Shown here: one piece after another, positions 31,176 to 42,143 of the stretch
Layout: every line of letters starts with the position of its first letter
Numbering within the stretch: position 1 is the stretch's first letter
Assembly (NCBI RefSeq): GCF_016808335.1
Contig: NC_053149.1
Span: 31,307,339-31,371,338 of the forward strand
DNA from: Panicum virgatum
Lineage: Eukaryota; Streptophyta; Magnoliopsida; Poales; Poaceae
DNA: 64,000 nt
Direction of reading: 5' to 3'
Made by a program: the position numbers and the translations under genes
Notes under the pieces: generated by a model
Told to the model about the DNA's origin: nothing
The model's database searches: none
The model's input: only the letters and a program-made list of their open reading frames with translations

Positions 31176-32200
31176 GCCCCGACCGGGCTTCTTTGCTTTA
31201 TCCAACCACCGCCGCCCTCCACCATTGGCGCCGCCGCTCGTCAGCCGCACACGGGGCTACCACCCTGCCCTTGCTTTCCCCAAGTTAAACACTCCACGGC
31301 CTTCGCTACCTCCCCTGGAACCTTCTCAGCCCAGCTGCCCTCCACTCCCTCATCGGAACGCTGCCTAGCACTGCCACCGACGAACCGCCTCTCCACCCCA
31401 TCGCCGGCGAACCCCCTCCGGCCCTCAACCCACCCTTTTAAGCCCACCAGTAGGTAGCACCTGAGCCACTCTACCTTCCTAGCCCCTTGGCCCTCGCCGC
31501 CGGTGACCCCTTTAGCCGGATTTGGCCGGTCAACCCTTCCCCTGTTATGACTCCAGCCAAGGGCCTATCTGCAAGGATCTAAAAACCTCCAGGGACCTTT
31601 CTGCAAAGAAACAAGTCCCTTTTATTCTTTTTCTTGTGAATTTTGAAAAATCCTAGAAAATTATAGAAAAATCAGAAAAATGTGAAATTAATTTTGTTTT
31701 GTTCCTTGTGAGTAGCTCTAAATGATGATGCTATAAGTTTAAGTTGAAACTTCGTGTAGTTAGTTTTAAAAATAGGGTTATTAATTGGCTTCTTTTACTT
31801 ATATATTTATTTCCAAAGCTCTATTTTGATTATGCTTTTGACCACATGCTCTTTACCATATGTCAAAATCTTTTTTTAAAACTATTTGTGTACTTTAAGT
31901 TATGCTTTTAAAATTTTCTTCTCTATATTGTTTATATCTTAAAAGATTTATTTAAAAACCTTTCTGTGGTTTATTTTGAAATAAATCACCCTTTTGACTT
32001 CAAAACATGTTTCCTAGTATAGCTAGTTTTGTTATTTTATGGTGTCCTTTGTGTTCACTTTTACTCCATAAATGACTGCCCAGTAGGTAGAAATGAATGG
32101 TTGTTTTCTTGAATTGAGTTTTATTGGATAACGACTTTTTAATGAAGGGAAGCTATACTCAAGCACTTCACTAATTTTATATTTATTGCATTGCATATAG

Positions 32201-33446
32201 AAACAACATCGTTAGCAGACGGAATGTACGAATTCATCCAGGAACCAAATGGGAATTTCTCTAAAGCTCAGGTTAACATTGTTGAATTAACTGAAGCTCT
32301 GAACTCGGATTCGGAAGAACTAAAGTCCACTAACTCTATAGACATCAATACAGGCAAGCCCCGATGCATAATCCTATTATTTTATGCAACTTATTACTAT
32401 TTATTGTGCATTTAAGTTTTTGGAGTTGAATGAAGACGTTAGATGCATAATCTTAGGTACCTATTGTTTGAACACTAGATTTGAGTCCGAACTAGATGCT
32501 ATGCTAATAGGACCGGTAAAAGTCGAGTGATTTCGTGTCACTCGCAAGATTTATAGGAGTTGATTGTTTACTTTCTGCAATCAATATAAGGACCATGGAC
32601 GGATTTGGTCAACAATTTCATTTGAAATCCGTCTGTGTTGATAAAATTTGCTCAGGCCGCAGTGTGTGGTGATCGTGGTTAAGAGTTTGAAAGTACTAGC
32701 CACATGTCGTTAATTATGGGTAAGCGGCAAGCCTAGTAACTCCTCGGCCCGTCAAGTGGACATACCTGCCACTCTCTTTTAGGGATAAGATGAATAATAT
32801 GGATAAGGGACGAGGTTGGTGCCCTATTAAATAATGTAGCACTACACTGCGACTATGAGGGACGAGGTTGGTGCCCTATAGTCGGGGAGAGTGGTCCTGT
32901 CTATGAACCGGAATGTGAAGCCAACTGTTGCTTGGGAGTGACCCAATGGTGCTCTAAGCGTGTGTGTTAGGTTTACCTTGCAAGGATTGAAATTCGGTTC
33001 GAACTGTTCTGCCGCTCACGGATATTGAGACTGCTTAATCTCTTTGCCACATAGAGTAAGAAGTGGAATAAGGATGATACTCAATTTTGTTGGATGCAAA
33101 TAATTCTTCTCTACCATGCTTGTATAGATAGGTGCAAACTTAGAATGGTTAATCAAACTAGAACCTGAAAGCGAAAACATGAAATTAAGGACATACTCTT
33201 TGTTGCTTTTCAGCAAAAGAAACCCAGAGCCTTCACAAACCTTGCATGTCTAGTTAAAGCGTTGTTTTATACCCTTAGTCGGGTCAGCCTTGCTGAGTAT
33301 TAGTATACTCAGTCTTGCTTGTGACCTTGTTTTCAGGAATAACTTTGGAAGACCCAAACACTAGTTTGACTTGGCCCAGTGTTTTACCTCCTGGCTGGTC
33401 TATGGAATGGGATCCATCTTCGACCAGCAATAACTTGGCTGAATGA
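32201..33446 (+). CDS. putative split mini-gene in the B 3' LTR (exons 32201-32353 and 33337-33446)
   Basis: Exon lengths are 153 and 110 bases, the same as in the 5' LTR copy, with a GC donor (AG/GCAAGC) and acceptor ttgttttcag. The frame is open through both exons to TGA at 33444-33446. Substitutions between the two copies leave the frame intact and no length change occurs inside either exon, whereas the intron between them carries a 14-base length difference. This copy has its own upstream TATA box at 31168. The upstream exon cannot be assigned. Confidence 0.45.
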
Positions 33447-34057
33447 TGTCATGCTTGGGCTTACCATGACATCAACCATACGACGCTTGTGTATAATCGT
33501 GTTTTACTTTTCTACTGCAGAACTTCTCGTTTACACTTAGTTGCTATAAAACCTTTTTAAAGTTCCTTTTAGTTAAGCTAGAACTTCAACTTTCTAGCTT
33601 CACTCTGATGTAAATTATACCCTTATCTATGTGATGTAAAATATTGAGGGATTGTTGTATCTCTGACTCGCCTTCAAGCGGGATGTACACTTGTGTTACG
33701 ATCCAATATCAAGTGGTTTCATCGGGATTTTACCTGACAGACCCGTGATTATATCAGTTGAGGTGCTTTTAGATGTTTAGTGCACTCAAACTGGTGTAAT
33801 TTAAACTGGTTCTACCACATAACTAATTCTTAAACTTCTGGGTATTTGCCATTTTTCCACCACTATTATTACTTAATAGAACAGTAAATTAGGTTTTACC
33901 CCCACCGGCCGCCATTTTCTCCCCTTTGCTATTTAGATCTATTCTTGCTCATCTTGCTATTTCCAGATCTAAACCTTCCCCTTGCCCTCTCTAGCGCCCA
34001 ATTCCTTTATTAGGGTTTAACCATTGCATATGCGTGAAGCGTCCGGTGAACTTCCGG

Positions 34058-36966
34058 ATGGCACCCAAGAAGTCGAGCAAGGGCACGGGTGTGGAGGCAC
34101 AGCCGACCCGCGATAAGGGATTGGTGCCAAGTAAGTGCTCTGACTCTGACTTGGAGACCCTAGTTTCTGCTGGTCTTTTGTCGGCGAAGTCCGTAATCCC
34201 AGGGCGTGCTGCCTTTGGTCAGGATCGTCCGTATGAAAATACAGGCGAAATTGTTGCTTTTGGCCCATATTTTGAACGGGAATTGGGGCTCCCATGTTCT
34301 AGTTTCTTCTCTGGGCTCCTGTCTTATTATAGGATCTAGCTTCACCACTTGACCCCAAATTCTTTTGTTCATATTTCCATCTTCATACATTTGTGCGAAG
34401 CTTTTCTGGGCATTGAGCCCCATTTTGAGCTCTTCCGCTTTCTTTTCCGTCTTAAGCCCCAGCAAGATTCCTACGAATTGGATGTAGTTGGTGGTGCGGG
34501 CCTTCAACTTAGACAGGGTAAGGACAAAGTTTATATCTCCTATAAATTGTCTAGCAAAGTAATCGACCCGAAGCCAAGATGGTTGTACATAGAAAACCAA
34601 TGGGAGATCCTTCCAGCAATTACCCCAGGCCCTCCGATTCAGAGGCCTAAATGGAATAAAAAGCCAGTAGATGACAGTCAGATACCCGAGCTACTCGACC
34701 GGATTGCCCTTTTAAGGCAAAATCATATAACTGGGGATGCTGTCGTTTTCGACTGGATGAATAGAAGAATCCAGCCGTTACAGGCTCGGGAAACATTCGG
34801 TTTCTAATATCAAGGGACAAGTGATCCGTCGCAGTACTTGCAAGAAGAGATCTCCAATGGAGAAGTTTTTAGTCGAGTACAGCGACTACTTAAGAATGTG
34901 AAGCATGTGCCGATCGTCCCTAATTCCTTCTCTGCAGCGAATCCTCCAAAATAGGTATGTTAAAGTAGTTGATTTATGTTTATCGAGTACTTTGTCTTTT
35001 CAAGATTCTAATAGAATTTGCTTCTATGCAGGAGGACGTGGATCTGCTTAAGAGCAGCCCTCCTTTGCCAGGAACTGATCGTCCTTCCCATCTTATGCCA
35101 AGCGCTCATACATCACCAAACAGAATCCAAAAGAGTCTTGTCTTATGGAAAATAAATGGTACTAATATCTTATTTTGGTTGTGCAGAGGATGGGGAAGCA
35201 GCTAGTGATGATGAGGGTGGGGAGCGCAGTCCCAGCCCTACCGTGGGTGCTCGGGTAAATCACCCGAAGGGCGCCCGATCAGTTGCGCGGAAGCGATCAA
35301 ACCCTGCGCAGCTTACCATCGACAGGTAAGTGACTAGTTATGTTGCAATCGAGTACTTTTTTGGAGTTTTTGACTTGCTTTTGTTGATCTGTATTTTGCT
35401 TTTCAAGTCCGCGGCCAAGATGCCGCAGATTTCAGCATCTGGGGACGATGCTGTGGTGGGAATGAAGGTTCCTTCCACCACAGTGAACTCGTCAAAGGGG
35501 GCAGGAACTACTCAACTACAGAAATCAGCGCGGGCGAGTAGTTCCAACGCCTGTGATGCCGGGAACACCGGGAGTAGTGATTTAATCAATAATCTGCTCC
35601 CCAAGTTCACCGTTGAAAAAATTCCCCATGATAAGAGCATCTACGTAAGTTTCTTGGTACTTGTTTGCAGATTTTTGTATTTGTTTTGAGTACTTTTAAC
35701 TCTTGTATGTATTTGTAGCAATGCGCTCCTAGAGGCTAGGGGTCTGCTGAGGTTACTTCCTCGGCCCCCAAGCCTTTGGCATAGGAGCCCCTGAGCACTG
35801 CTGACATAGAGGCTCGTGAGGCTGAAGAGATGGTGAATTCCATGCTGCGGGATTCACCAATTCCAGATGTAGAGAAGAGCAGCAAAAAGCTCCTGGAGGA
35901 GACCCCCACAAGTAAGCTTGATATGCCTTTCCCCAGATTCTTTACATTTGTTGTTTTCGTTTTTTGTAACCCAAGATTTTCCTCTAGATCCCCAAAATCA
36001 AGGGGATACTGTGGAGATAGTTGAGGAGATGCCATGTAGGGAGGCGAAACTTGTGGTGGGAACCAACACTTCCCTTGCTTCACCGGGAGGTACCCACTAC
36101 AAGAAAAGAAAATTGAGGCTTGCGCAGGAGAATTTTGGCCTTGCGCATAAGCTTCTGACAGTAAGTAGTCGATGACTCAAGTACTTGTATTTGTTTGATC
36201 GAGTAGTTAGATACTGATCTGTTGCTTTTGTACTTTCCAGGAGTTGGTGGAGCAGGGGAGCAGCCAGCCCCGGGACGACTCGGAGCTACTAGTTCTGAAG
36301 GAGCAGGTGAGCAAGCTCACGTCTGAGAAAGCTGCTCTCCAGGAGAAGAACAAGAAGCTCTCCAAAACCAAGAAAGGTTAGTCTCTGCCTTTACTATTGC
36401 AGTCGACTAGTTTGATTCGTCTAATATTTATAAGAGTTTTTCTTTTAATCGAGTACACAACCCTCACAAAATCGTTAAAGATTAAGGAAAGTTTGGTACT
36501 AGATCTAAAGATTCTTATGTACCGAAACGCAGATGAGATTGAAAAGCTTAAAAGGATCAAGGCGGACTCTAACAAGGAGACGGCAACGGCTCTCCAAAAA
36601 TGGAAGGAGTTGTTAGAATCCAAGGACACGCTGCAGCAGGAACTCGAGGAGCTTAAAGTTGCAGCTCGAGCTGTGGTGGACATTGTGGAGATCCCGGAGG
36701 GGAATGCTGATGAGCCGCTCACGTTGGCAAGGAAGCTACAGAAAGTTCCCGAATGCTTTCTGCAGTACGTCTCCACGACCACCCGACAGTACGTGGGATA
36801 CGTACTCGGGTTAGTTAAGTCCTATTGGCCACACACACCACTTGATCCGCTGGGCGAGGGTGCAAAAGCAGACAGTAGCAATGATCAATTTGATCAATAT
36901 ATTGAAGAAACCTCACCCATTGTGGATTGGATAGTGGACAATTTGAATAGGACCTCGTCCTCTTAG
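34058..36966 (+). pseudogene. antisense Transposase_28-like gene of element C, multi-exon
   Basis: Exon 1 (34058-34954) starts MAPKKSSKGTGVEAQPTRDK and carries a domain with RPYENTGEIVAFGPYFEREL, HISIFIHLCEAFLGIEPHFE and LDVVGGAGLQLRQGKDKVY. It parallels the Transposase_28 ('putative gypsy type transposon') domain seen at 41318-42143. It has in-frame TAG at 34337-34339, TAA at 34805-34807, and TAG as its last codon before the GT donor. Later exons include 35032-35158 and 35187-35325 (acidic and basic linker), a Ser-rich block around 35409-35646, and a coiled coil (36241-36660) ending in a conserved-looking C-terminus (VSTTTRQYVGYVLGLVKSYW) with stop at 36964-36966. Some exon joins, notably near 35326-35409, do not keep the frame cleanly. 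The product's role is unknown. Confidence 0.6.
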
Positions 36967-38214
36967 ATCTTTGTGAGAGTATGATGTAATGGGCCACTGG
37001 GGCCGCGAATACTCTTTTAAGTACAAATTCTCTGATTTCCTTTTGAATATTTGCTTCTGTTTGAAAGGATTGGAAGATCCTTTGGTTTGTCAGGTAGTAT
37101 TACTTAAAAGTATCGTAGTGAATACTTTATAAGTTCTGGCGCAATGCGCCTACTCGATCTAGTAGACATAGAGTGTCCCACCTTGTGGTATATACAGGGT
37201 ATTAGCCCAAAGGGGCAGAGTTTACTCGAAAGAGTGACGAGTAGATTTGTTCTATTCCAAAACGTAGTACTGACCGGTTAGGATTGAATCCCGTAGGATT
37301 AACCAAGTGGGAAAAGCACTAGGGGTGGTTAGGTCGTAGCCTAAGGTGGATTTCCTTTGGAGGAAAATGAGTGTTGGAGTAGTGTCCTCTGAACTTGGTT
37401 GTCGAAGCAAGCGGGATAATCTCGTCAACTACTCGGGGTACCAAGAGAAAACGAAACACCCTATGAACATGGTGGCCTGAGCAGGCGGGAGACTCCCATG
37501 AACTACTTGGGGAAGCAAGCCCTTAGTGTAACACTCTCGGTGGTCCAAGCAAGTGGGAGACTCGCGTCAAGTACTCGGAGTACCAAGAACATATGTATTG
37601 TTCTGCCCTTTGATTTTTTGGAGTAATTTTCAAAGTTGTCCGGTTAGGATAGACCTCGTCAGGTCTCCCAAGTGGGAAACACTTTGAATTTATCGACAAA
37701 CCTACTCGATCTAGTGAGTAGAGTGTCTTGAGTCATCTTTAAAGTTAATCGGTTAGGATTAACCTCGTCAGGTTACCCAAGTGGGAAAAACTTTAGAGAT
37801 ATCCAAAACCTACTCGAGCAAGTGAATAGGGTGTCCTACATAAGGACTAGAGTAACTTCTAAAATAGACCTGTTAGGATGAACCCCGTCGGGTTACCCAA
37901 GATGGATATATTTTAGAGGCACTCGTTGGGGTAGGCCGTAGCCTAAAAACTACTCGATCACTGCTCTTTGTTGAGCGAAATGTTGAGTAGTGTAGAAAGC
38001 GGGGTATAGGTCACATGAGTGAGTGCAAGGTAGTCGATTTATAAGGAAATCAACTTTTATTGGAAATTATCATGATTACAGGAATTGTAAAATGATAGAC
38101 TCTGACTCTTAAGACCTACCCCTTGCTCATAGTAATAGATACCTGAGAAATGGTTTATATGACTAAATATGAAAATATTTGGAGGTAATTCTAGTCAACA
38201 TGGCAGTCGACTAG
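36967..38214. repeat. non-coding spacer of element C with diverged tandem repeats
   Basis: Between about 37130 and 37930 a unit of roughly 105-110 bases recurs with drift. Its landmarks are cggttaggat, cctcgtcaggttacccaagtgggaaa and cctactcgatctagtgagtagagtgtc. Copies start near 37275, 37637, 37749 and 37866. No ORF is supported. Confidence 0.6.
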
Positions 38215-39611
38215 ATTTTGGGTAAAGTTTCCTTCACCAGGGGCGCTCCGAGGTCTTTACGGAGTGTGTTTCACTCGAAGACTGTGTGGGAGCTCATTGG
38301 GTGCATGAAGCACTTGCGTAGGAGCATTTTGTTGATCTTGTCTCCTCCAAGAGATGTTTTTTTCGTGGTATTGGGTATGGGACTTGCCTTGAGGAAGGGC
38401 ACTTGTTGGCTTGTGTTTCTTGAAGGATGCAGAGGCGTGTGCTAGGATGCGGTAGTTGGAAGAAGGGCTGTAAGCCTCTATTTCCTCACGCTCCTTTTTC
38501 CTTGAGATGATCACATTGCGTGCGTCATGGCCAATGTTGATCACATTGCGGAGATTGCTGTTTGAGTAGTCATAGTTGTCGCCCTGCTGTTCTTATTGAT
38601 GATTGGCGACGCGCTGGCGCCTGAATGCCCTTTTCTAATTGACTAGGTGACGATGCTCGTAGAGGTCCTCCGCCACAGGTTCCTCCTCCAAATGGACGGT
38701 CACTGTGACGGCTGGTGGAGCTGCAGGTGGGTCTTGTTTGATAGTAGTTTTGACTTCTGTGACTGCTAAAGGAGTAGTTTCCATGTTGTCGGAGAGTACT
38801 CGTCGTAGTCATTAGAATTGTAGTCGTCGAGGTTGAGACGCTCCATCGAATCATCGTCTGATTCGTGGAGCTTAGAGATGCGAACCATAAGGATTTTGTG
38901 GCAGAGATCCTTGATATCTTGGTCTTGTTTGCTTCCTAACGGATCTATCGGGGTGCCTTCCTGGAATGGGAGATCAGGTCCTAGAACGGGAGGGCATGTC
39001 TCCTCCAGGAGCACTGTCCATCCTTGCGGCGTCGCATATATGGCCAAGGGTAGGGAGTCCTGATCGGACTTGAGGTTCTTAATCGAGTTGGTTTCGACTT
39101 CTTTGCTGTACTGGATCAGGTTGTCTAAGTCCTCCGAATCGTAAGAGTACTCGGAATTAGAGTCGGATAGGCCTCCGATTTTGGAGCATGTATGTTTTGG
39201 GTGAGCGAGAAGTGGGATGCCCATCTCTACTCAGAGGGCATTATCGTTCATCCTGTGCAGCCAAGATTGTGTGGGAGTTAGTCCTTCTGGCTCTTTGATC
39301 CAGGTTTTGTCGAAAATTGACTCGCTGGATTGTTCAAGGGCATCGGATGCTCCCTTTTTGTTTTTGAGTTTGGCTAGTTCCTAGAAGGCATCTGCCATGT
39401 ATGGTGGATGAACCATGGCATCCATAAACAAGTCGACAACATCCAACCAGTCTTCTAGATCATCATATGGTTCGAGGTTGTCGAGACTCTCCATGAACTG
39501 GTCGAAATCTTGATCGAATAAGGGGTTAGAGATATCTGTTGGTTCAGGAGTCCATTTGTGAGTAGGTTTTTGTGAGGGGTTCTGGGATTTCCCAGAAAGG
39601 GGCGGTCCCAT
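38215..39611 (-). pseudogene. gag: gag N-terminal region of element C
   Basis: The minus-strand blocks read MGPPLSGKSQNPSQKP and an acidic helix (DFDQFMESLDNLEPYDDLED), then after stops a second block (39224-38766) with YDSEDLDNLIQYSKEVETN and LPLAIYATPQGWTVLLEETC. After a frameshift near 38770 a third follows with LEEEPVAEDLYEHRHLVN, NSNLRNVINIGHDARNVI and SRKKEREEIEAYSPSSNYRI. These resemble the leader part of long Tat gag proteins. Several stops and at least one frameshift make it non-functional. The first codons directly abut the E LTR, so the E element may have inserted here. Confidence 0.55.
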
Positions 39612-39612
39612 C

Positions 39613-40089
39613 TGTCGGATTGCTATTCCGGCTAATCCACCAGGGGTGTACCCAGCGGTAGAGTTTTAGGATGGGGATCTCAGGACCAAGAGCTCAATGG
39701 TAACACGAAGACGCAAGGACTTAGATAGGTTCAGGCCGCAATGTGCGTAATACCCTATGCCCTATGTTCGGGGTTGTATTAGAGTTTGTGGAATGCTGCG
39801 AAAAGAAGAGTCTCTCCATGGGTCTTCCTACGCCTCCTTTATATAGACTAGGAGTCATAGGGGTACAAGGAATGATATGCTCGGGTTGTTTTACAAGGAA
39901 GGAGGTCGGTTAAGATCCCTAGATATCCGGGCTTCTAGCTAGAGCCTCTCATCCTGATCCACTGAAGATCCTTTCTGCACACAGCCGAGTCCTGCACGCC
40001 GATTAGTCGTAGCCGAGTCACCGAGCAGGGTAGTCTCCCGGGTTCGGGGACCACACTCGGCAGGGAGGTACATAGATCTATCTCTGTCA
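39613..40089 (-). repeat. LTR of element E, left copy
   Basis: It is 477 bp, from tgtcggattg to ctctgtca on the plus strand. The right-hand copy is 476 bp in the other direction (56215-56690). On the minus strand it is preceded by the polypurine-like gctcgggggct. TATA-like tatataaagg is at 39836-39845 (minus strand). A longer alternative (ending at 41035) was considered, but the short version has the better polypurine tract and equal length in both copies. Confidence 0.65.
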
Positions 40090-40499
40090 AGCCCCCGAGC
40101 GCCGGAGGGCCGAGTCGAATTTATGATACCGAATGAAGTCCTTCGGGGCCCTTTATAAATGTCTGTCGTTGTTGTAGATCCAGAATGGGATGCGCCCCTG
40201 GGCGCACCCGTTGGGTGTAGCCCCCGAGCCTCGGGAGGTTTCAGAGAAGCATTTCGAGGGTCAAAGAACTGATCTTTAACTCCTACCTGTCCGAATGCCT
40301 GAGCATCCAGCCAACGTCCCTGTCGAACCGATCCCCTAAGGGTACCAGCCCTAAGCCACCTCGAGGTAGCCGTAGCGATCAAACCCGACTCGATTACCCC
40401 GACCCTGAAGCCCTGGGTTAAGTCACTAAGACTTTCCAAGTAGTTCCAATGTCTGGGCACTGAGGCACTGGCTGGGTCACAGAGACACGCCGAGTCGTA

Positions 40500-40965
40500 G
40501 GTCGCGCCCAGCCCCCGAGTAGGGTCGCTGGCGGAGTCACAGAGATGCACCGAGTAGCCACGGTGTCCGGGCCCTAAGGCCCTGGCTAGGTCATGGAGAC
40601 TCGTCGAGTCGTAGGTGGCGCCCAGCCCCCGAGCTGGGTCGCTGGCAGAGTCACGGAGACGCGTCGAGTAGTCACGGCATCCGGGCCCTGAGGGCCTGGC
40701 TGGGTCACGGAGACACGCCGGGTCATAGCTGGCGCCCAGCCCCCGAGCAGGGTCGCTGGCGGAGTCACGAAGACGCGCTGAGTAGTCACGGCGTCCGGAC
40801 CCTGAGGCCCTGGCTGGGTCACGGAGACACACCGGGTTGTAGGTGGCGCCCAGCCCCCGAGCAGGGTCGCTGGCGGAGTCACGGAGATGCGCCGAGTAGT
40901 CACAGCATCCGGGCCCTGAGGCCCTGGCTGGGTCACGGAGACATGCCGGGTCGATTCCAGGAATA
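40500..40965. repeat. tandem repeat, 114-bp unit, in the 3' region of element E (left)
   Basis: gcccccgag recurs at 40511, 40625, 40739 and 40853, exactly 114 bases apart, within longer similar units. The right-hand E end has the same array at 55441-55783. Each unit carries, on the minus strand, ctcgggggctgggcgcc, which resembles the element's own polypurine tract. Confidence 0.85.
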
Positions 40966-41164
40966 TTCGGAGCATATTTGCATTATGGTAAAAATCCAAC
41001 CGTTATATCTCTGTGCGGATCTGGCGCACCTGACAGAAGAGCGGGGTTGTCAGAGGCAACGGTAAAAAGAAAGTTACTATTTATCCCGCTTCATCCACCG
41101 TAAGATTTCCGGCCCGATCTGATCCGGCCATTGATTTCGGATCTACCCGTTGTGCGGCCTCCAA

Positions 41165-41172
41165 TATTTAAA
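41165..41172 (+). promoter_or_regulatory. TATA-like box upstream of the E antisense gene (left)
   Basis: tatttaaa lies about 150 bases before the ATG at 41318 and is kept in the right-hand copy (reverse strand, near 55187-55194). It would drive the gene away from the 3' LTR. Confidence 0.45.
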
Positions 41173-41317
41173 CAGGGGAGGCGGCGTGGAACGGCCACCC
41201 TGTTCCCGAGCACTCCAAAGCTTTCCACCGCCTTGCTGACTCGGCGAGTTTCCAGAGCTGTCTGCTTTCTTCTTCCTCGCGATTTCCTCCCCTCACCTGA
41301 GCCTCACCACCGTCGCC

Positions 41318-42143
41318 ATGGCCGCCACACCTGCCGCGTCGGCGTCCTCGACCTCGGGGAGCTCCGGAGAGGCTCCGCCGCCTTCGTCGTCCTGGCAGAA
41401 GTGCTCCCTCCAAGAGAGCGACATCTATGACATGGTGGAGCGCGGCATCCTCCCGGAGAAGCAGATCTCCGGGTGGCGATGCTGCTACGGGGAGGAATTC
41501 CCGTCAGAGGACACGAACCAGACAGTCGTGTTCAAGTCCTTCTATGAGAAGGGCTTCGCGCTACCCGCGGGGGCCTTCTTCCGCGGGCTTCCTCACTTCT
41601 ACGTGCTCGAGGTAACTCATCTCAAGCCCAACTCAATTGCCTAGATCGCCATCTTCATCTATCTCTGTGAGGGGTACTTGGGGATCGCCCCCCATTTCAA
41701 CCAGTGGCGGGCTCTGTACCGCCTCAAGGGGCATCCGTCCAACATTCGCTAGAATGTGGTGGGCGGGGCTGCCTTCTCGCTGCGCCAGGAGAGCGTCTAC
41801 TTCGACTTCAAGCTCTGTGACACCAACAAGGGGTGGGCGCGGGAATGGTTCGTGGTGGCGAACCCAGCGCCCTATCTCCCGGCGCGCACAAGCCGTGCGC
41901 CGGAGTACAAGGCGTGCTGGGAGGAGCCGCCGACCACCGAGGAGATGGCGCAGGTGGAGCGTCTCCTCAAGGAGATCGCCGACTTATCGGCACAAGGTCT
42001 GACGGGGCCCGCAGTGGCCATCTCCTTATGCAGACGGCTCACGCAGCCGATCCAAAAGAGGGTCCACCCGGCGACATGAGCGCAAGGTCCCCCGGGAAGA
42101 GATCATGAACCGGGTCACCCGCATCATGGCGGGGCAGATCCGG
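41318..42143 (+). pseudogene. antisense Transposase_28-type gene of element E, left copy, truncated
   Basis: It starts MAATPAASASSTSGSSG with a Ser/Pro-rich head. The domain follows: DMVERGILPEKQISGWRC, FYEKGFALPAGAFFRGLPHF, then after a TAG (41642-41644) AIFIYLCEGYLGIAPHFNQW, a second TAG at 41751-41753, and VVGGAAFSLRQESVYFDFKL and NKGWAREWFVVANPAPYLPA. The right-hand copy has CAG where this one has the first TAG. It is cut at 42143 by a reversed B-type LTR in the middle of an exon. This family is annotated in plants as 'putative gypsy type transposon' and belongs to Tat-type elements. It is not a transposase in any demonstrated sense. Confidence 0.75.

Larger units (their letters stand above)
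26562..33819 (+). mobile_element. element B: gag-only chromovirus-like element, 5'-truncated
   Basis: Parts: truncated 5' LTR (26562-28332), primer site, leader, broken gag, a stub of protease, polypurine tract (30381-30392) and a full 3' LTR (30394-33819). Pol is missing: the sequence jumps near 30300-30340 from the protease start to the segment just before the polypurine tract. The long LTRs, primer site and zinc knuckle place it near the Tekay-type elements but in a different family from A. Confidence 0.85.
30394..33819 (+). repeat. 3' LTR of element B
   Basis: It is about 3.43 kb, following aaggggggtaggc. The start is uncertain by two bases (tatgacac, probably from tgtgacac). It has an AT-rich start, a GC-rich block (30855-31560) with TATA box tataaata at 31168-31175, then AT-rich sequence with the split ORF. 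It ends ccaca at 33819, the same end seen in the reversed copy at 42144. Confidence 0.85.
33820..39612 (-). mobile_element. element C: Tat-like remnant with gag N-terminus and antisense gene, pol missing
   Basis: Read on the minus strand: gag N-terminal region (39611 to about 38215), a non-coding spacer with tandem repeats, then a multi-exon gene on the opposite strand (34058-36966). This is the order of a Tat element from which everything between early gag and the spacer is absent. Both ends are cut: on the left by the end of the B 3' LTR, on the right by the element E LTR. Confidence 0.6.

Noticed and set aside
33820..34057. A 3' LTR of element C to the left of its antisense gene
   Set aside because: Only a short leader-like segment remains before the B LTR end. 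No LTR tip or polypurine tract is visible.
37130..37930. CRISPR-like array from the spaced repeats
   Set aside because: The repeats are diverged, over 100 bases long, without unique spacers, and the setting is a plant nuclear retroelement.
39939..40999. Repetitive ORFs of 137 and 297 codons (Arg/Asp/Pro/Ser repeats), also 55293-55984
   Set aside because: The 114-bp repeat unit is divisible by three, so chance open frames repeat in register. No conserved residue pattern beyond the DNA repeat.
39613..41035. A 1423-bp LTR for element E (tgtcgg to ctgaca)
   Set aside because: The right copy would be 1368 bp, and no purine-rich tract precedes it on the coding strand. The 476/477-bp version has a good tract and equal length.
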